Assembly (NCBI GenBank): GCA_014804695.1
Contig: JAAUZJ010000010.1
Coordinates: 56,120-120,119, forward strand
From: Lachnospiraceae bacterium
GTDB lineage: Bacteria > Bacillota > Clostridia > Lachnospirales > Lachnospiraceae
Direction of reading: 5' to 3'
DNA: 64,000 bases
Position numbers and translations under genes: made by a program. The notes below the pieces were generated by a model. It saw nothing but the letters and a program-made list of their open reading frames with translations, was not told the DNA's origin and searched no databases. Every line of letters starts with the position of its first letter. Within the stretch, counting starts at the first letter, position 1. Below are positions 9,757-18,821 of this stretch, piece after piece.

Positions 9757-10602
9757 ATGGCTCAGATAATAGACGGAAAAGCGATTTCAGCGCAGATTAA
9801 GGATGAATTAAAAGAAAAGGTTGCCAATATTAAAAAGGATGGTATAACATTATGTCTTGCAGTTATTCAGGTTGGCAATGATCCTGCGTCCAGCGTTTAT
9901 GTTGGCAATAAGAAGAAGGCCTGTGAATATATTGGGATTGAATCTTTGGCATATGAACTTGAGGAGAACACTACACAGGAAGAATTGCTGGATTTGATAC
10001 ATGAACTTAATAAACGTCAGGATGTAAACGGTATTTTGGTGCAGCTTCCGCTGCCTAAACATATAGATGAGGATATGATCATACGCGCTATAGATCCAAG
10101 TAAAGACGTGGACGGTTTTCATCCTCAGAGTGTTGGTGCGCTCTGCATAGGGCAGAAAGGTTTTATCTCATGTACACCGGCCGGAATAATACAGCTTTTA
10201 AAACGCTCAGGTATTGAAATTGCAGGTAAGGAGTGTGTTATAATTGGCAGGAGTAATATTGTAGGCAAGCCTATGGCGCTTTTGCTGCTTCGTGAAAATG
10301 GTACTGTTACCGTAGCCCATTCCAAGACAGAAAATCTTAAAGAAGTGACAAAAAGGGCAGACATTCTTGTTGTTGCCGTTGGCAGGCCTAAAATGATAAC
10401 CAGAGAGTATGTGAAAGAGGGTGCGGTTGTCATAGATGTAGGAATTCATAGAAATGAAAATAATAAATTGTGTGGAGATGTGGATTATGATGATGTCGCT
10501 CCAATCTGCAGTGCAATAACACCGGTACCGGGAGGAGTGGGACCGATGACGATTGCAATGCTTATGAATAACTGCGTGGAGTCGGCTCATTTAAACAGTT
10601 AG
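9757..10602 (+). CDS. folD: Bifunctional methylene-THF dehydrogenase/cyclohydrolase
   Basis: Interconverts 10-formyl-, 5,10-methenyl- and 5,10-methylene-tetrahydrofolate using NAD(P). It is the step after Fhs, and the two genes are adjacent. The signatures are the catalytic Tyr/Lys segment SSVYVGNKKKACEYIGI near residues 47-62, VQLPLPKHID, the substrate-site DVDGFHP, the Rossmann loop IIGRSNIVGKPMALLL, and the C-terminal PVPGGVGPMTIAMLMNN. At 281 aa it is full length. AAAGGAG upstream supports the start. Confidence 0.97.
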   Translation: MAQIIDGKAISAQIKDELKEKVANIKKDGITLCLAVIQVGNDPASSVYVGNKKKACEYIGIESLAYELEENTTQEELLDLIHELNKRQDVNGILVQLPLPKHIDEDMIIRAIDPSKDVDGFHPQSVGALCIGQKGFISCTPAGIIQLLKRSGIEIAGKECVIIGRSNIVGKPMALLLLRENGTVTVAHSKTENLKEVTKRADILVVAVGRPKMITREYVKEGAVVIDVGIHRNENNKLCGDVDYDDVAPICSAITPVPGGVGPMTIAMLMNNCVESAHLNS

Positions 10603-10615
10603 AAAGGGAACCCAT

Positions 10616-12070
10616 ATGAAATGCCCAAAGTGTTCAAATGAAATGAAAGAGGGCCAGTTGATCTGCGAAGCATGCGGACATGAGATTAGGATTGTACCTG
10701 ATTTTGAACCTGAAATAGAAAACAGCATAACGGAAACTCTCTCAACGCTTGCAGCGCTGCAGGATGAAGATAAGCCTGATGCGGACAACCATAAAGATAC
10801 TGAAAATATAGAGAAAGAAAAGGACAGTGAAAAAAAGAGAGCGGATAAAAGCCGTAAAATGGGAACAAGGATTGGCATTATTGTATCCGCAGTGTTAATA
10901 CTTTTTCTTTTTGTATATATGTTTTATACTTACCATGTGGGAAGCGTATCTTATCAGGTAGATAAAGCCAAAGAATATGCTGCGCAGGGAGAATACGAAA
11001 AAGCGATCAACTGTCTTGATATTGCTTATAAAAAGGATGATACCCAACCGCAGATTTTGTTCTTAAAAGCGGATTATTATTATCTTTTATTCGATAATGA
11101 ATCTGCGCTTTTGGAATTAAAGAAAATAATTGATAATGGAAGCTATCCTTATGAAGCCGTAGAAGAAGCCTATGATAAAATGGTAGCGATATACTCTAAA
11201 GAAGAACGGTATGAGGATATTAACGAGCTGTTACTTAATTGTAAAGAAGACACGATTGTAAACATGTTTCAGAGCTATCTTGCAAAAGCTCCGGAATTCA
11301 GTTATACGGAAGGAAATTATGAAGAAGTAATTCCGCTTAAGTTAAGCTCTAATACCTCGGGAACCATATATTATACTTCGGACGGCTCCATACCTGATGA
11401 AAAAAGCCGGATTTATACTGCTCCGCTTTTTTTGGAGAGCGGTGATTATACAATAAGCGCTGTCTTTGTCAATGATTATGGGATAAAGAGTGAAGTTGTA
11501 AGCAAAAGTTATCATATAGACATAGAGATACCAAATGAGCCTGAGGTGAATTTAAATAGTGGGGAGTACAATGAGCCAATGCGTATTTCCGTAAGTGCCG
11601 AAAATGGCTGTGATATATTCTATACAACAGATGGAACAGAACCCACTAAGGACAGCGTACCTTATACCGGACCGATTCCAATGCCTCTTGGCACTACGCA
11701 TTTTAAGTTTGTAAATATAAGTGAGGAAGGCGTAGCCAGTGAAGTGACTATGCGTACATATGTACTTAAGCTGGAGGGAACGATTTCTACGGATGAGGCG
11801 GTGGAGGTGCTTATTGACTGCTTGGTAGAAACCGGATATCTGGAGGATAAGAACGGTAATATACCACAGCAGAACGTAACCTACAGTTATCAGTTCAGCT
11901 CCGTGATCAGTATAGACGGAGAGGTTTATTTTACCGTAAATGAATACTATGATGACGGAACCGGCATCTTAAGCAGAACAGATAAAGTTTTTATAGTTCA
12001 GGCGTATACCAAGGAAGTGGCAAAACTTGGATATGGCGAAAATGGAGAATTTAAGGCACTTTTGCTATAA
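10616..12070 (+). CDS. Zinc-ribbon, TPR and chitobiase C-terminal-like domain membrane protein
   Basis: The N-terminus is a zinc ribbon with two CxxC pairs (CPKCSNEM and CEACGHEI). It is followed by a charged linker and one membrane span near residues 85-105 (IIVSAVLILFLFVYMFYTY). TPR-like helices (about 115-220: AAQGEYEKAINCLDIAYKKD) come next, then two tandem CHB_HEX_C_1-type beta domains, each with the hallmark YYTSDGSIPD / FYTTDGTEPT near residues 245 and 335. The C-terminal 100 residues are unassigned. The zinc ribbon is on the cytoplasmic side, with the repeats outside. The gene follows folD by 13 bp. The domain order suggests an envelope-facing scaffold; substrate or partner is unknown. 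Confidence 0.82.
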   Translation: MKCPKCSNEMKEGQLICEACGHEIRIVPDFEPEIENSITETLSTLAALQDEDKPDADNHKDTENIEKEKDSEKKRADKSRKMGTRIGIIVSAVLILFLFVYMFYTYHVGSVSYQVDKAKEYAAQGEYEKAINCLDIAYKKDDTQPQILFLKADYYYLLFDNESALLELKKIIDNGSYPYEAVEEAYDKMVAIYSKEERYEDINELLLNCKEDTIVNMFQSYLAKAPEFSYTEGNYEEVIPLKLSSNTSGTIYYTSDGSIPDEKSRIYTAPLFLESGDYTISAVFVNDYGIKSEVVSKSYHIDIEIPNEPEVNLNSGEYNEPMRISVSAENGCDIFYTTDGTEPTKDSVPYTGPIPMPLGTTHFKFVNISEEGVASEVTMRTYVLKLEGTISTDEAVEVLIDCLVETGYLEDKNGNIPQQNVTYSYQFSSVISIDGEVYFTVNEYYDDGTGILSRTDKVFIVQAYTKEVAKLGYGENGEFKALLL

Positions 12071-12140
12071 AAAGTGTTGCAAATTAAATAGATATGAGTT
12101 ATTGTGAAAAAGCACAAGGGAATTTAGGAGGATGGGAGTA

Positions 12141-13022
12141 ATGTATAAGATTTTAGAAGCAAAAGAGCTGACAACTAATATTTACCTCATGGTAGTCGAG
12201 GCAGAGCGTGTTGCCAGATCCTGTCAGCCGGGGCAGTTTATTATCGTAAGAATGGATGATGATGGAGAGAGAATTCCTCTTACTATCTGTGATTACGACC
12301 GGACTAAGGGAACGATTACAATTGTATTTCAGGTTGTTGGAGCTGCAACCCATAAGATGGCTGTACTTAAAGCCGGTGACAGTTTCCATGACTTTGTAGG
12401 TCCGCTGGGCTGTCCGTCGGAGTTTGTAAATGAAGATTTAGAAGCTCTTAAAGCTAAAAAAATGCTTTTTGTGGCAGGCGGTGTTGGAACCGCGCCTGTA
12501 TATCCGCAGGTTAAATGGCTTCATGAAAAAGGAATTGATGCGGATGTTATTGTAGGTGCAAAGACAAAAGATTTATTGATTCTTGAAAAAGAAATGGAAG
12601 CTGTTGCAGGTAATTTATATATCACAACGGATGACGGTTCTTACGGAAGAAGCGGTATGGTAACACAGACAATTAAAGACCTTGTTGAAGAGGGCAAAAA
12701 ATATGATGTCTGTGTAGCTATCGGACCTATGATCATGATGAAATTCGTCTGCAAGATGACGGAAGAACTTAACATACCAACTATAGTCAGTCTGAATCCT
12801 ATTATGGTAGATGGTACAGGCATGTGCGGAGCTTGTCGTGTTACGGTTGGCGGAGAAGTGAAATTTGCCTGTGTTGACGGACCGGAATTTGACGGACACA
12901 AAGTTGATTTCGATCAGGCAATGAAACGCCAGCAGATGTATAAGACCGAAGAGGGAAGAGCTTTCTTAAAAGCTAAGGAAGGCGATACCCATCATGGCGG
13001 CTGTGGAAATTGCGCGGGATAA
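12141..13022 (+). CDS. nfnA: NADH-dependent ferredoxin:NADP+ oxidoreductase, subunit A
   Basis: FNR-like FAD subunit of the electron-bifurcating NfnAB complex, which couples NADPH oxidation to reduction of ferredoxin and NAD+ (or the reverse). The FAD-binding motif RIPLTICDYD lies near residue 52, the nucleotide-binding glycines in FVAGGVGTAPVYPQ follow, and a C-terminal [2Fe-2S] cluster motif reads GMCGACRVTVGG plus a later FACVDGPEF. The track start at 12132 abuts AGGAGG, whereas ATG 12141 lies nine bases past it and gives MYKILEAKE, the usual start of the family. The product is then 293 aa. nfnB follows after 106 bp, so the pair is complete. Confidence 0.93.
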   Translation: MYKILEAKELTTNIYLMVVEAERVARSCQPGQFIIVRMDDDGERIPLTICDYDRTKGTITIVFQVVGAATHKMAVLKAGDSFHDFVGPLGCPSEFVNEDLEALKAKKMLFVAGGVGTAPVYPQVKWLHEKGIDADVIVGAKTKDLLILEKEMEAVAGNLYITTDDGSYGRSGMVTQTIKDLVEEGKKYDVCVAIGPMIMMKFVCKMTEELNIPTIVSLNPIMVDGTGMCGACRVTVGGEVKFACVDGPEFDGHKVDFDQAMKRQQMYKTEEGRAFLKAKEGDTHHGGCGNCAG

Positions 13023-13128
13023 ACATATATAGACGTTTGCGCAAAAGTGCTATCTGGATTGACGAACTTATACAGAGGTTCGTAATGATTTAATAATCAT
13101 GGACTGAGAAAGGAGCAAAATTATTATT

Positions 13129-14511
13129 ATGGATGTTTTAAATAAAGTGCCTGTACGTGAGCAGGATGCTAAAGTGCGTGCTACAAATTTCGAGGAAGTA
13201 TGCCTTGGATATAATAAAGAAGAGGCAATGAGCGAAGCGGAGAGATGTATAAACTGTAAAAATGCGCAGTGTATAAAAGGCTGTCCGGTTGCAATCAATA
13301 TTCCGGGCTTCATTGAAAAGGTAAAAACCGGTGATATTGAGGCTGCATATCAGGTAATCAGCGAAGCCTCAGCGCTTCCGGCAGTTTGTGGACGTGTATG
13401 TCCGCAGGAAAGCCAGTGTGAGGGTAAGTGTATCCGCGGTATTAAAGGCGAGCCAATTTCAATTGGTAAGCTGGAACGTTTCGTGGCAGACTGGGCAAGA
13501 GAGAATGATGTTAAGCCTGAGGGAGCTAAAGAAAAGAAGGGGAAAAAGGTCGCAATTATCGGTTCCGGTCCTGCAGGACTTACCTGTGCAGGTGACCTTG
13601 CCAAAATGGGCTATGACGTAACTATTTTTGAAGCGTTGCATGAAGCGGGCGGCGTTCTTGTGTATGGTATTCCGGAATTCCGTCTTCCTAAGAAAGATGT
13701 TGTTGAAAAAGAGATTGAAAATGTAAAATCACTTGGCGTAAAAATAGAGACAAACGTTGTTATCGGTAAGTCGGTAACAATTGACGAATTGATGCAAAAC
13801 GAAGGTTTTGACGCCGTATTTATCGGCTCAGGCGCAGGACTTCCTAAATTCATGGGTATTCCGGGCGAGCAGTCTAACGGTGTATTTTCAGCTAATGAAT
13901 ACTTAACAAGAAGTAATCTTATGAAGGCATTTAATGAAGATTCCAATACTCCGATCATGAGAGGTAAGGAAGTAGCAGTTGTAGGCGGCGGCAACGTTGC
14001 TATGGATGCTGCAAGAACCGCACTCAGACTTGGTGCAAAAGTGCATATTGTATACAGAAGAAGTGAGGAAGAGTTACCTGCCCGTGTGGAAGAAGTACAT
14101 CATGCAAAAGAAGAAGGGATTATTTTTGACTTACTTACAAATCCGACAGAGATCATTGCCGACGAGAACGGCTGGGTCTGCGGCATGAAATGTATTAAGA
14201 TGGAGTTAGGAGAGCCTGATGCGTCCGGCAGAAGACGTCCTGTAGAAATTCCGGGTTCTGAATTTGTAATGGATGTGGATACGGTTATCATGTCTCTTGG
14301 AACCTCACCTAATCCGCTGATTTCTTCTACTACCGAAGGTTTGGAAGTGAATAAGTGGAAATGTATCGTTGCCGACGAAGAGCATGGAAAAACTACCAAA
14401 GAAGGTGTGTATGCCGGCGGTGATGCGGTAACAGGAGCAGCTACGGTTATCCTTGCAATGGGAGCAGGTAAGGCTGCGGCGAAAGGAATTGATGAGTATT
14501 TGTCAAAGTAA
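13129..14511 (+). CDS. nfnB: NADPH-dependent ferredoxin:NAD oxidoreductase, subunit B (GltD-like)
   Basis: Flavoprotein partner of NfnA, of the glutamate synthase small-subunit family. The N-terminal 4Fe-4S region has the cysteine clusters CINCKNAQCIKGCP (near 41-54) and CGRVCPQESQCEGKC. The FAD Rossmann motif IIGSGPAGLTCAGDLAKMG is near 143, the NADP motif VVGGGNVAMDAARTALRLGA near 285, and the C-terminal GDAVTGAATVILAMGAGK binds FAD. No glutamate synthase large subunit is nearby and nfnA is directly upstream, so this is NfnB rather than GltD. A terminator follows. Confidence 0.93.
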   Translation: MDVLNKVPVREQDAKVRATNFEEVCLGYNKEEAMSEAERCINCKNAQCIKGCPVAINIPGFIEKVKTGDIEAAYQVISEASALPAVCGRVCPQESQCEGKCIRGIKGEPISIGKLERFVADWARENDVKPEGAKEKKGKKVAIIGSGPAGLTCAGDLAKMGYDVTIFEALHEAGGVLVYGIPEFRLPKKDVVEKEIENVKSLGVKIETNVVIGKSVTIDELMQNEGFDAVFIGSGAGLPKFMGIPGEQSNGVFSANEYLTRSNLMKAFNEDSNTPIMRGKEVAVVGGGNVAMDAARTALRLGAKVHIVYRRSEEELPARVEEVHHAKEEGIIFDLLTNPTEIIADENGWVCGMKCIKMELGEPDASGRRRPVEIPGSEFVMDVDTVIMSLGTSPNPLISSTTEGLEVNKWKCIVADEEHGKTTKEGVYAGGDAVTGAATVILAMGAGKAAAKGIDEYLSK

Positions 14512-14564
14512 TGGCTAAAATGCTTTTTTTGGAATTGTGTATCTGTTAAAATTACATTATATAT

Positions 14565-14603
14565 AAATGTCCCGGCGCTTACTTACAACGCCGGGGCATT
14601 TAT
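14565..14603. terminator. Bidirectional terminator between nfnB and the flagellin gene
   Basis: Stem AAATG-t-CCCGGCG pairs with CGCCGGG-g-CATTT around an 11-nt loop. It sits between the converging 3' ends of nfnB (plus) and the flagellin gene (minus). The plus strand continues TTATTGCTTT and the minus strand continues ATATATAATG; the GC-rich core makes it effective for both. Confidence 0.82.
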
Positions 14604-14627
14604 TGCTTTGCCGTTATGAAAATCTGT

Positions 14628-17600
14628 TTATTGTAAAAGATTTAAAAGCTTTTTAATGTTTTCGTTTGACTGTGCAAGCATTTTATGCCCAGCCTGCAAG
14701 AGTATACTTAAGTTGGAATATCTTATCATTTCTGTTGAAAGATCCGTATCGCGGATACGGGATTCGCTTGCCTGGACACGGTCAATAATAATATCATTGT
14801 TATTAATTGTGTGTTCCAAACGATTCTGTATTGCACCGTAAGTGCTTCGTTTGGAGCTTAACAGATTAATAGCCTCTTTTATACGGACGTTCGCTTTCTC
14901 AGCATATTTTTGCTTGCTGATAGTAATGGAATTAATACCCAAGGCAGTGGAACTGACGCTTATGCGTGGTATTTCCATAGTTTGGTTTGCCTCGGAACCG
15001 ACTTGAATCACTAATGGATCAAGGGAATCTCTGCCTTCCTCCTCCAAGAATAGCGTGCTCCTCGCACTTCCACCGATATCAGTTATCGAGTGGGATCCCA
15101 AAGCTTTATAGGCAATTTGCAGGTGTCCATTCTCAATAGATGCTTTCAGAGGCGCGGATTTGCCGTTATCATCCCCATTTTCAAACTTTTCATTCAAGAG
15201 ATTGGCGAACTCTTCTGTAGTGTAGTACGTATTCTCCGGAAATGTGTATTGATAAGGAACTGAGTCCGCAGAAAGTGTAAGTACATTCTGTCCCGGCTTA
15301 AAAGTAATGCCGTTTGACAGATTTTTTGTTCCTTCTATATAAGTCGCATTGGGATTGATTGTTGTCTTGTAGAAAAGAAAGCCTGCCGCGCTGCCGCGTA
15401 CACCGTCTATAATGTATTGTCCTACATGAGGTTCCGCACCGTCCTTTTTTGTTAGTTTGATCTGTAGCGCAACATCATCAATGGCACCAACAACCTCTGT
15501 ATTCTTTCCACCGATAGAGACCTCTATATTAAAGTCATAAAATCCCTTTGCCTCAAATTCTTTCTGTATTTCTTCTTGCAGTTTTTCGGCAATTTCATCA
15601 CCGGTATAAGTGCCTTCAGGAATCTTTATATTCATATCAATTGTATGACTGCCATTGGAGTCTGGATAAGTAAAATCAAAAGTAAAAATGTCATTAGCTC
15701 CATCTATAATTTCAACAGTCTCTGTGCTCAAATCCTTGCGTCCGATAATATAGGCATCATCAAAGCCATAGTATTGGCCTTTTGTTACGCTTACATTTTT
15801 GTTCATACTCTGGGTGATGAGTACGTTTTCATAAAAGCTGTCTGATGCAGTAATAGAGCCTGCGGAAGAGGAGAACTCAAGCCTTCCGTCCGTTGTAATA
15901 TCAACAGTGATTTTTCCATTTAAAGCGCTGTCAGCGTCAATAGCAGCCTGTACTGCATTTTTCAAAGAGTCTTTGTCATATTTGCCTTCAGCAATTGTAA
16001 TCTCGGCAGAAATCCTAGAAGAACCTTGACCAATTGTTAAGTTCAGCTTATTGTTGCTGCTGTCTAACGTTATCGAATCAGAAACAGCGTAGCGGGTACG
16101 TAAAATGGACTTACTTGCAGGCTGGGAGTAAGGATCGCTAGTGGAAGTCGTCGTTCCATGAATAGCGCTCCAGGCGGAACTGCTTTGATCAAAGTAAATA
16201 TGGTAGCGGCCAGCTTTGTCCTCATTAGGTATAGCAGTCAGGGTAAGCTTATTATTCTTATATTCAGCTGTTATGCTGCTAAAGTAGATATTGTTTGATG
16301 ATTTCATTTGGTTATTTATTTGTGTAACAATATCATTTATACTATAAGTTCCTACAGGCAGGGTAACGGTTTGAGTAACGGTGCTTTGACCTTCGATGTA
16401 AGAATAGAAGGTGATTTGATTCGCGTTGCTCGTAATCTTTATATCATTCTGTCTGTTAGCGGAAATTGAAACGGAAGCCGATGCAAAATCTGTTATCTGT
16501 GTCTCCGTAGTTCCCTCTTTTGATATTACCCTTCCTGCGCTAGAGCTATAAGTTGCGCTGTTTATACTTGTCGTAGTGCCTACGAACAGTTTTTCATAGG
16601 TATCGTTTTTATGGTCGTTATCAACCTCAATGGTCTGGACATCAGCAGTCTGTGCAACGATGGAAATTCTTCCGGAAGAAGAGTTGTACTGAAACTCAAT
16701 CGCAATCTTATCTTTTATCTCAGCAAAGGAAGAATTTTCTTTAAGTTTGTTTATAAAGTCCTGTCCATTTGTATAATGTCCGCTAATACCGCTTATGGTA
16801 TAAGTCTGTCCGTTATTGATATTTAAAGTCAAGGTATCATTAGGCAGTGTAAATTCGTTCCTTAGATTGGCATACCCAGTAAAATGCGCAGTATTTCCGG
16901 TACTTGTAGTAGGTAACCAATTTGTGATACAAAATAGAGCATTATAAGTATTGACAGCGACAGAATCCGTCGTATCAAATTCCAGAGAGCTGTTGCTGCC
17001 ATATAGCAGGCTGGATAGTGTTAAATAATAACCACCTCCACTATAAGTAGTATAGGCTTTTACGGCGTCTTTAAGTCCTTTCGCTTCAAGCTGATTATTG
17101 ATTTCATCACGGATCTCCGAAATGGTATACCCACCATCCTTATCCTCAAACTTAATTTCCGTATATTCCGACGCACCGTTTACTTTAAAACGCAGGATAT
17201 TATTCCCATTTTCACTGGATAATTTGAAATTACCAGTAGACGAAGAACTGTAGTAAGCCGTGCCTGTGATAGAAGCGGCAGTGCTGCTTGAGAAACCATA
17301 CTGTACGTTATCATAAAATACAGAAGAATACTTAATCTCTGCATTTGAATCATCCACTTTAAACATGTTTCCTTTCAGACCGACAATACTTACCGAGTCT
17401 CCGCCAGTGATCTGGATGCAGGAGTCTTCATACTCTTTTGCAACAATACCGGCTGCATCAGAATTTCGAGACAGCAATCTATTGATCTCGTTGATCATCT
17501 CGGAACGAGAGTAATACCCGGGAGAAAGGGTTATGGAAATATATTTGGGACCGCTAGCTCTTTCCACATAGAATTCAAGCCGGTCATTTTCTCCGCTTTT

Positions 17601-18422
17601 TATTTCCAACTTAGTTCCTACACTAAATACAGTGGTACCCAGCAGACTGGAAGAAGCGCTGCCATTAAAAGAGTCGAAAAGGAGATAGGAAAGAGAACCA
17701 TCTACAAAATCGATCTTCGTTGGCGTTCCGTCAGCTTTTTCAAAATTCAGATTGCAGTAGCCGTCGCTGGTGAGTTCCAATACAAAGCCGGGATTAGAAG
17801 GTATCATGTTGCTTAAAGCATCATCTATTTCATCGATTAACTCCTGTGTAGTATAAACTCCTGCAGGAACCGTAATCGTATAATCGCTGGGCTCATAAGA
17901 GTCAGGCAGATGTATGTTAAGTTCATTGTTCATTTCAGAAACGGTATGAAGCTGGTTGTCATCCCATCTTTTACTTCCGGAAATTTGATAATAAGAAGGT
18001 TCGTGTTGCTCAAATAGAGGAATGCCGGTGCCGAAATCAGATGTGTTATTGATCCGGTCAATTTCTGTGCGGAGCTGGTCAAATTCAACATTCATTGCCA
18101 TACGGTCACTATCGGACCAGGTTCCGTTAAGTGCTTTAATCGTCAATTCATTCATGCGCTGCAGCATAGTATGTATTTCGTCCATAGCGCCGTCTGCAGA
18201 CTGTACGAAAGCAACACCGTCTTTTGTGTTGTTGGTTGCCTGCATCAGCCCCCTGATCTGTCTGCGCATAATTTCGGAAATACCAAGACCGGCTGGATCA
18301 TCGGCAGCGCTATTTATTTTATATCCGGAGGAAACTTTTCTTGTGGATTCCGCATAGGATTCGATGTTGACATTAACGAGACGGATAGCATTCAGTGATT
18401 GAATATTATGTGTAACTTTCAT
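14628..18422 (-). CDS. Giant flagellin with eight central repeat domains, 1264 aa
   Basis: Filament subunit of the flagellum, exported by the flagellar type III machinery. The N-terminal D0/D1 region (residues 1-140) has the canonical SLNAIRLVNVNIESYAEST, SSGYKINSAADDPAGLGIS and the heptad-rich helix. The C-terminal D1/D0 region (about 1150-1264) has ANVRIKEAINLLSSKR, NRLEHTINN and the terminal SNENIKKLLNLLQ. Between them lie about eight divergent units of roughly 100-125 residues, each with a core like LPVGTYSINDIVTQINNQM or IPEGTYTGDEIAEKLQEEI, related to flagellin hook IN-type repeats. Ordinary flagellins are 270-550 aa, so this is exceptionally long. The frame is open throughout, arguing that it is functional. 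No other flagellar gene is in the window. It has a SigD-type promoter upstream. Confidence 0.95.
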   Translation of the reverse strand: MKVTHNIQSLNAIRLVNVNIESYAESTRKVSSGYKINSAADDPAGLGISEIMRRQIRGLMQATNNTKDGVAFVQSADGAMDEIHTMLQRMNELTIKALNGTWSDSDRMAMNVEFDQLRTEIDRINNTSDFGTGIPLFEQHEPSYYQISGSKRWDDNQLHTVSEMNNELNIHLPDSYEPSDYTITVPAGVYTTQELIDEIDDALSNMIPSNPGFVLELTSDGYCNLNFEKADGTPTKIDFVDGSLSYLLFDSFNGSASSSLLGTTVFSVGTKLEIKSGENDRLEFYVERASGPKYISITLSPGYYSRSEMINEINRLLSRNSDAAGIVAKEYEDSCIQITGGDSVSIVGLKGNMFKVDDSNAEIKYSSVFYDNVQYGFSSSTAASITGTAYYSSSSTGNFKLSSENGNNILRFKVNGASEYTEIKFEDKDGGYTISEIRDEINNQLEAKGLKDAVKAYTTYSGGGYYLTLSSLLYGSNSSLEFDTTDSVAVNTYNALFCITNWLPTTSTGNTAHFTGYANLRNEFTLPNDTLTLNINNGQTYTISGISGHYTNGQDFINKLKENSSFAEIKDKIAIEFQYNSSSGRISIVAQTADVQTIEVDNDHKNDTYEKLFVGTTTSINSATYSSSAGRVISKEGTTETQITDFASASVSISANRQNDIKITSNANQITFYSYIEGQSTVTQTVTLPVGTYSINDIVTQINNQMKSSNNIYFSSITAEYKNNKLTLTAIPNEDKAGRYHIYFDQSSSAWSAIHGTTTSTSDPYSQPASKSILRTRYAVSDSITLDSSNNKLNLTIGQGSSRISAEITIAEGKYDKDSLKNAVQAAIDADSALNGKITVDITTDGRLEFSSSAGSITASDSFYENVLITQSMNKNVSVTKGQYYGFDDAYIIGRKDLSTETVEIIDGANDIFTFDFTYPDSNGSHTIDMNIKIPEGTYTGDEIAEKLQEEIQKEFEAKGFYDFNIEVSIGGKNTEVVGAIDDVALQIKLTKKDGAEPHVGQYIIDGVRGSAAGFLFYKTTINPNATYIEGTKNLSNGITFKPGQNVLTLSADSVPYQYTFPENTYYTTEEFANLLNEKFENGDDNGKSAPLKASIENGHLQIAYKALGSHSITDIGGSARSTLFLEEEGRDSLDPLVIQVGSEANQTMEIPRISVSSTALGINSITISKQKYAEKANVRIKEAINLLSSKRSTYGAIQNRLEHTINNNDIIIDRVQASESRIRDTDLSTEMIRYSNLSILLQAGHKMLAQSNENIKKLLNLLQ

Positions 18423-18508
18423 TTTTATACCTATCTGCGCACTGCGATGCGCATTTGAACTACTTAGGTTGAAAACGCATTTTTATTCAACCTTATATCA
18501 TATATAAT

Positions 18509-18536
18509 GTATCGGAAATGTTTCAAAAAAAGTTTA
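18509..18536 (-). promoter_or_regulatory. SigD (sigma-28) type flagellar promoter
   Basis: On the minus strand the sequence reads TAAACTTT, 12 bases, then TCCGATAC. This closely matches the SigD/FliA consensus TAAAGTTT-N11-GCCGATAA apart from one extra spacer base. It lies about 87 bp upstream of the flagellin ATG, so the flagellin is predicted to be a late class gene. A short GCGCA/TGCGC hairpin lies within the predicted 5' leader. Confidence 0.85.
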
Positions 18537-18602
18537 GCGGATATTACCGGATATCGCAGGTTGCTTTGGTAAAATAGAAATATGTTTACAAAGAGGTGCA
18601 TT

Positions 18603-18799
18603 ATGGCAGAACAGGTTTTGATTCAATTTAGAGCAGACAAAGCGTTGAAACAGGAAGTAACTGAAATATATGAGAGACTTGGAATGGATTTACCTACAAT
18701 GAAGATTCAGCTACCGTTAAGGTATTGAATACTGTTTTTGAAGGGAAGATTATTCCATTGTATCATCAGGACATTTTAATTGAATATAATGATATATAG
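18603..18799 (+). pseudogene. Remnant of a RelB-type antitoxin / PIN-domain toxin pair
   Basis: An ATG at 18603, nine bases after AGAGGTG, opens MAEQVLIQFRADKALKQEV, which matches the start of RelB/DinJ-type antitoxins. That frame stops after 41 codons at 18728. From 18698 the +1 frame reads NEDSATVKVLNTVFEGKIIP and then YHQDILIEY, ending at 18799; this is the interior of a PIN-family toxin, after its usual N-terminal strand and first acidic residue. One deletion thus joined the first third of an antitoxin to a fragment near the start of a toxin. Neither fragment can be functional. The remnant sits between flagellin and the minus-strand sugar regulator region. Confidence 0.7.
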
Positions 18800-18821
18800 T
18801 AAACGTTAGGATAAAGAAGCA

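Noticed and set aside
14628-18422. Flagellin as an adhesin or phage-tail protein
   Set aside because: The N- and C-terminal D0/D1 regions are canonical for flagellin, and the promoter is SigD type.
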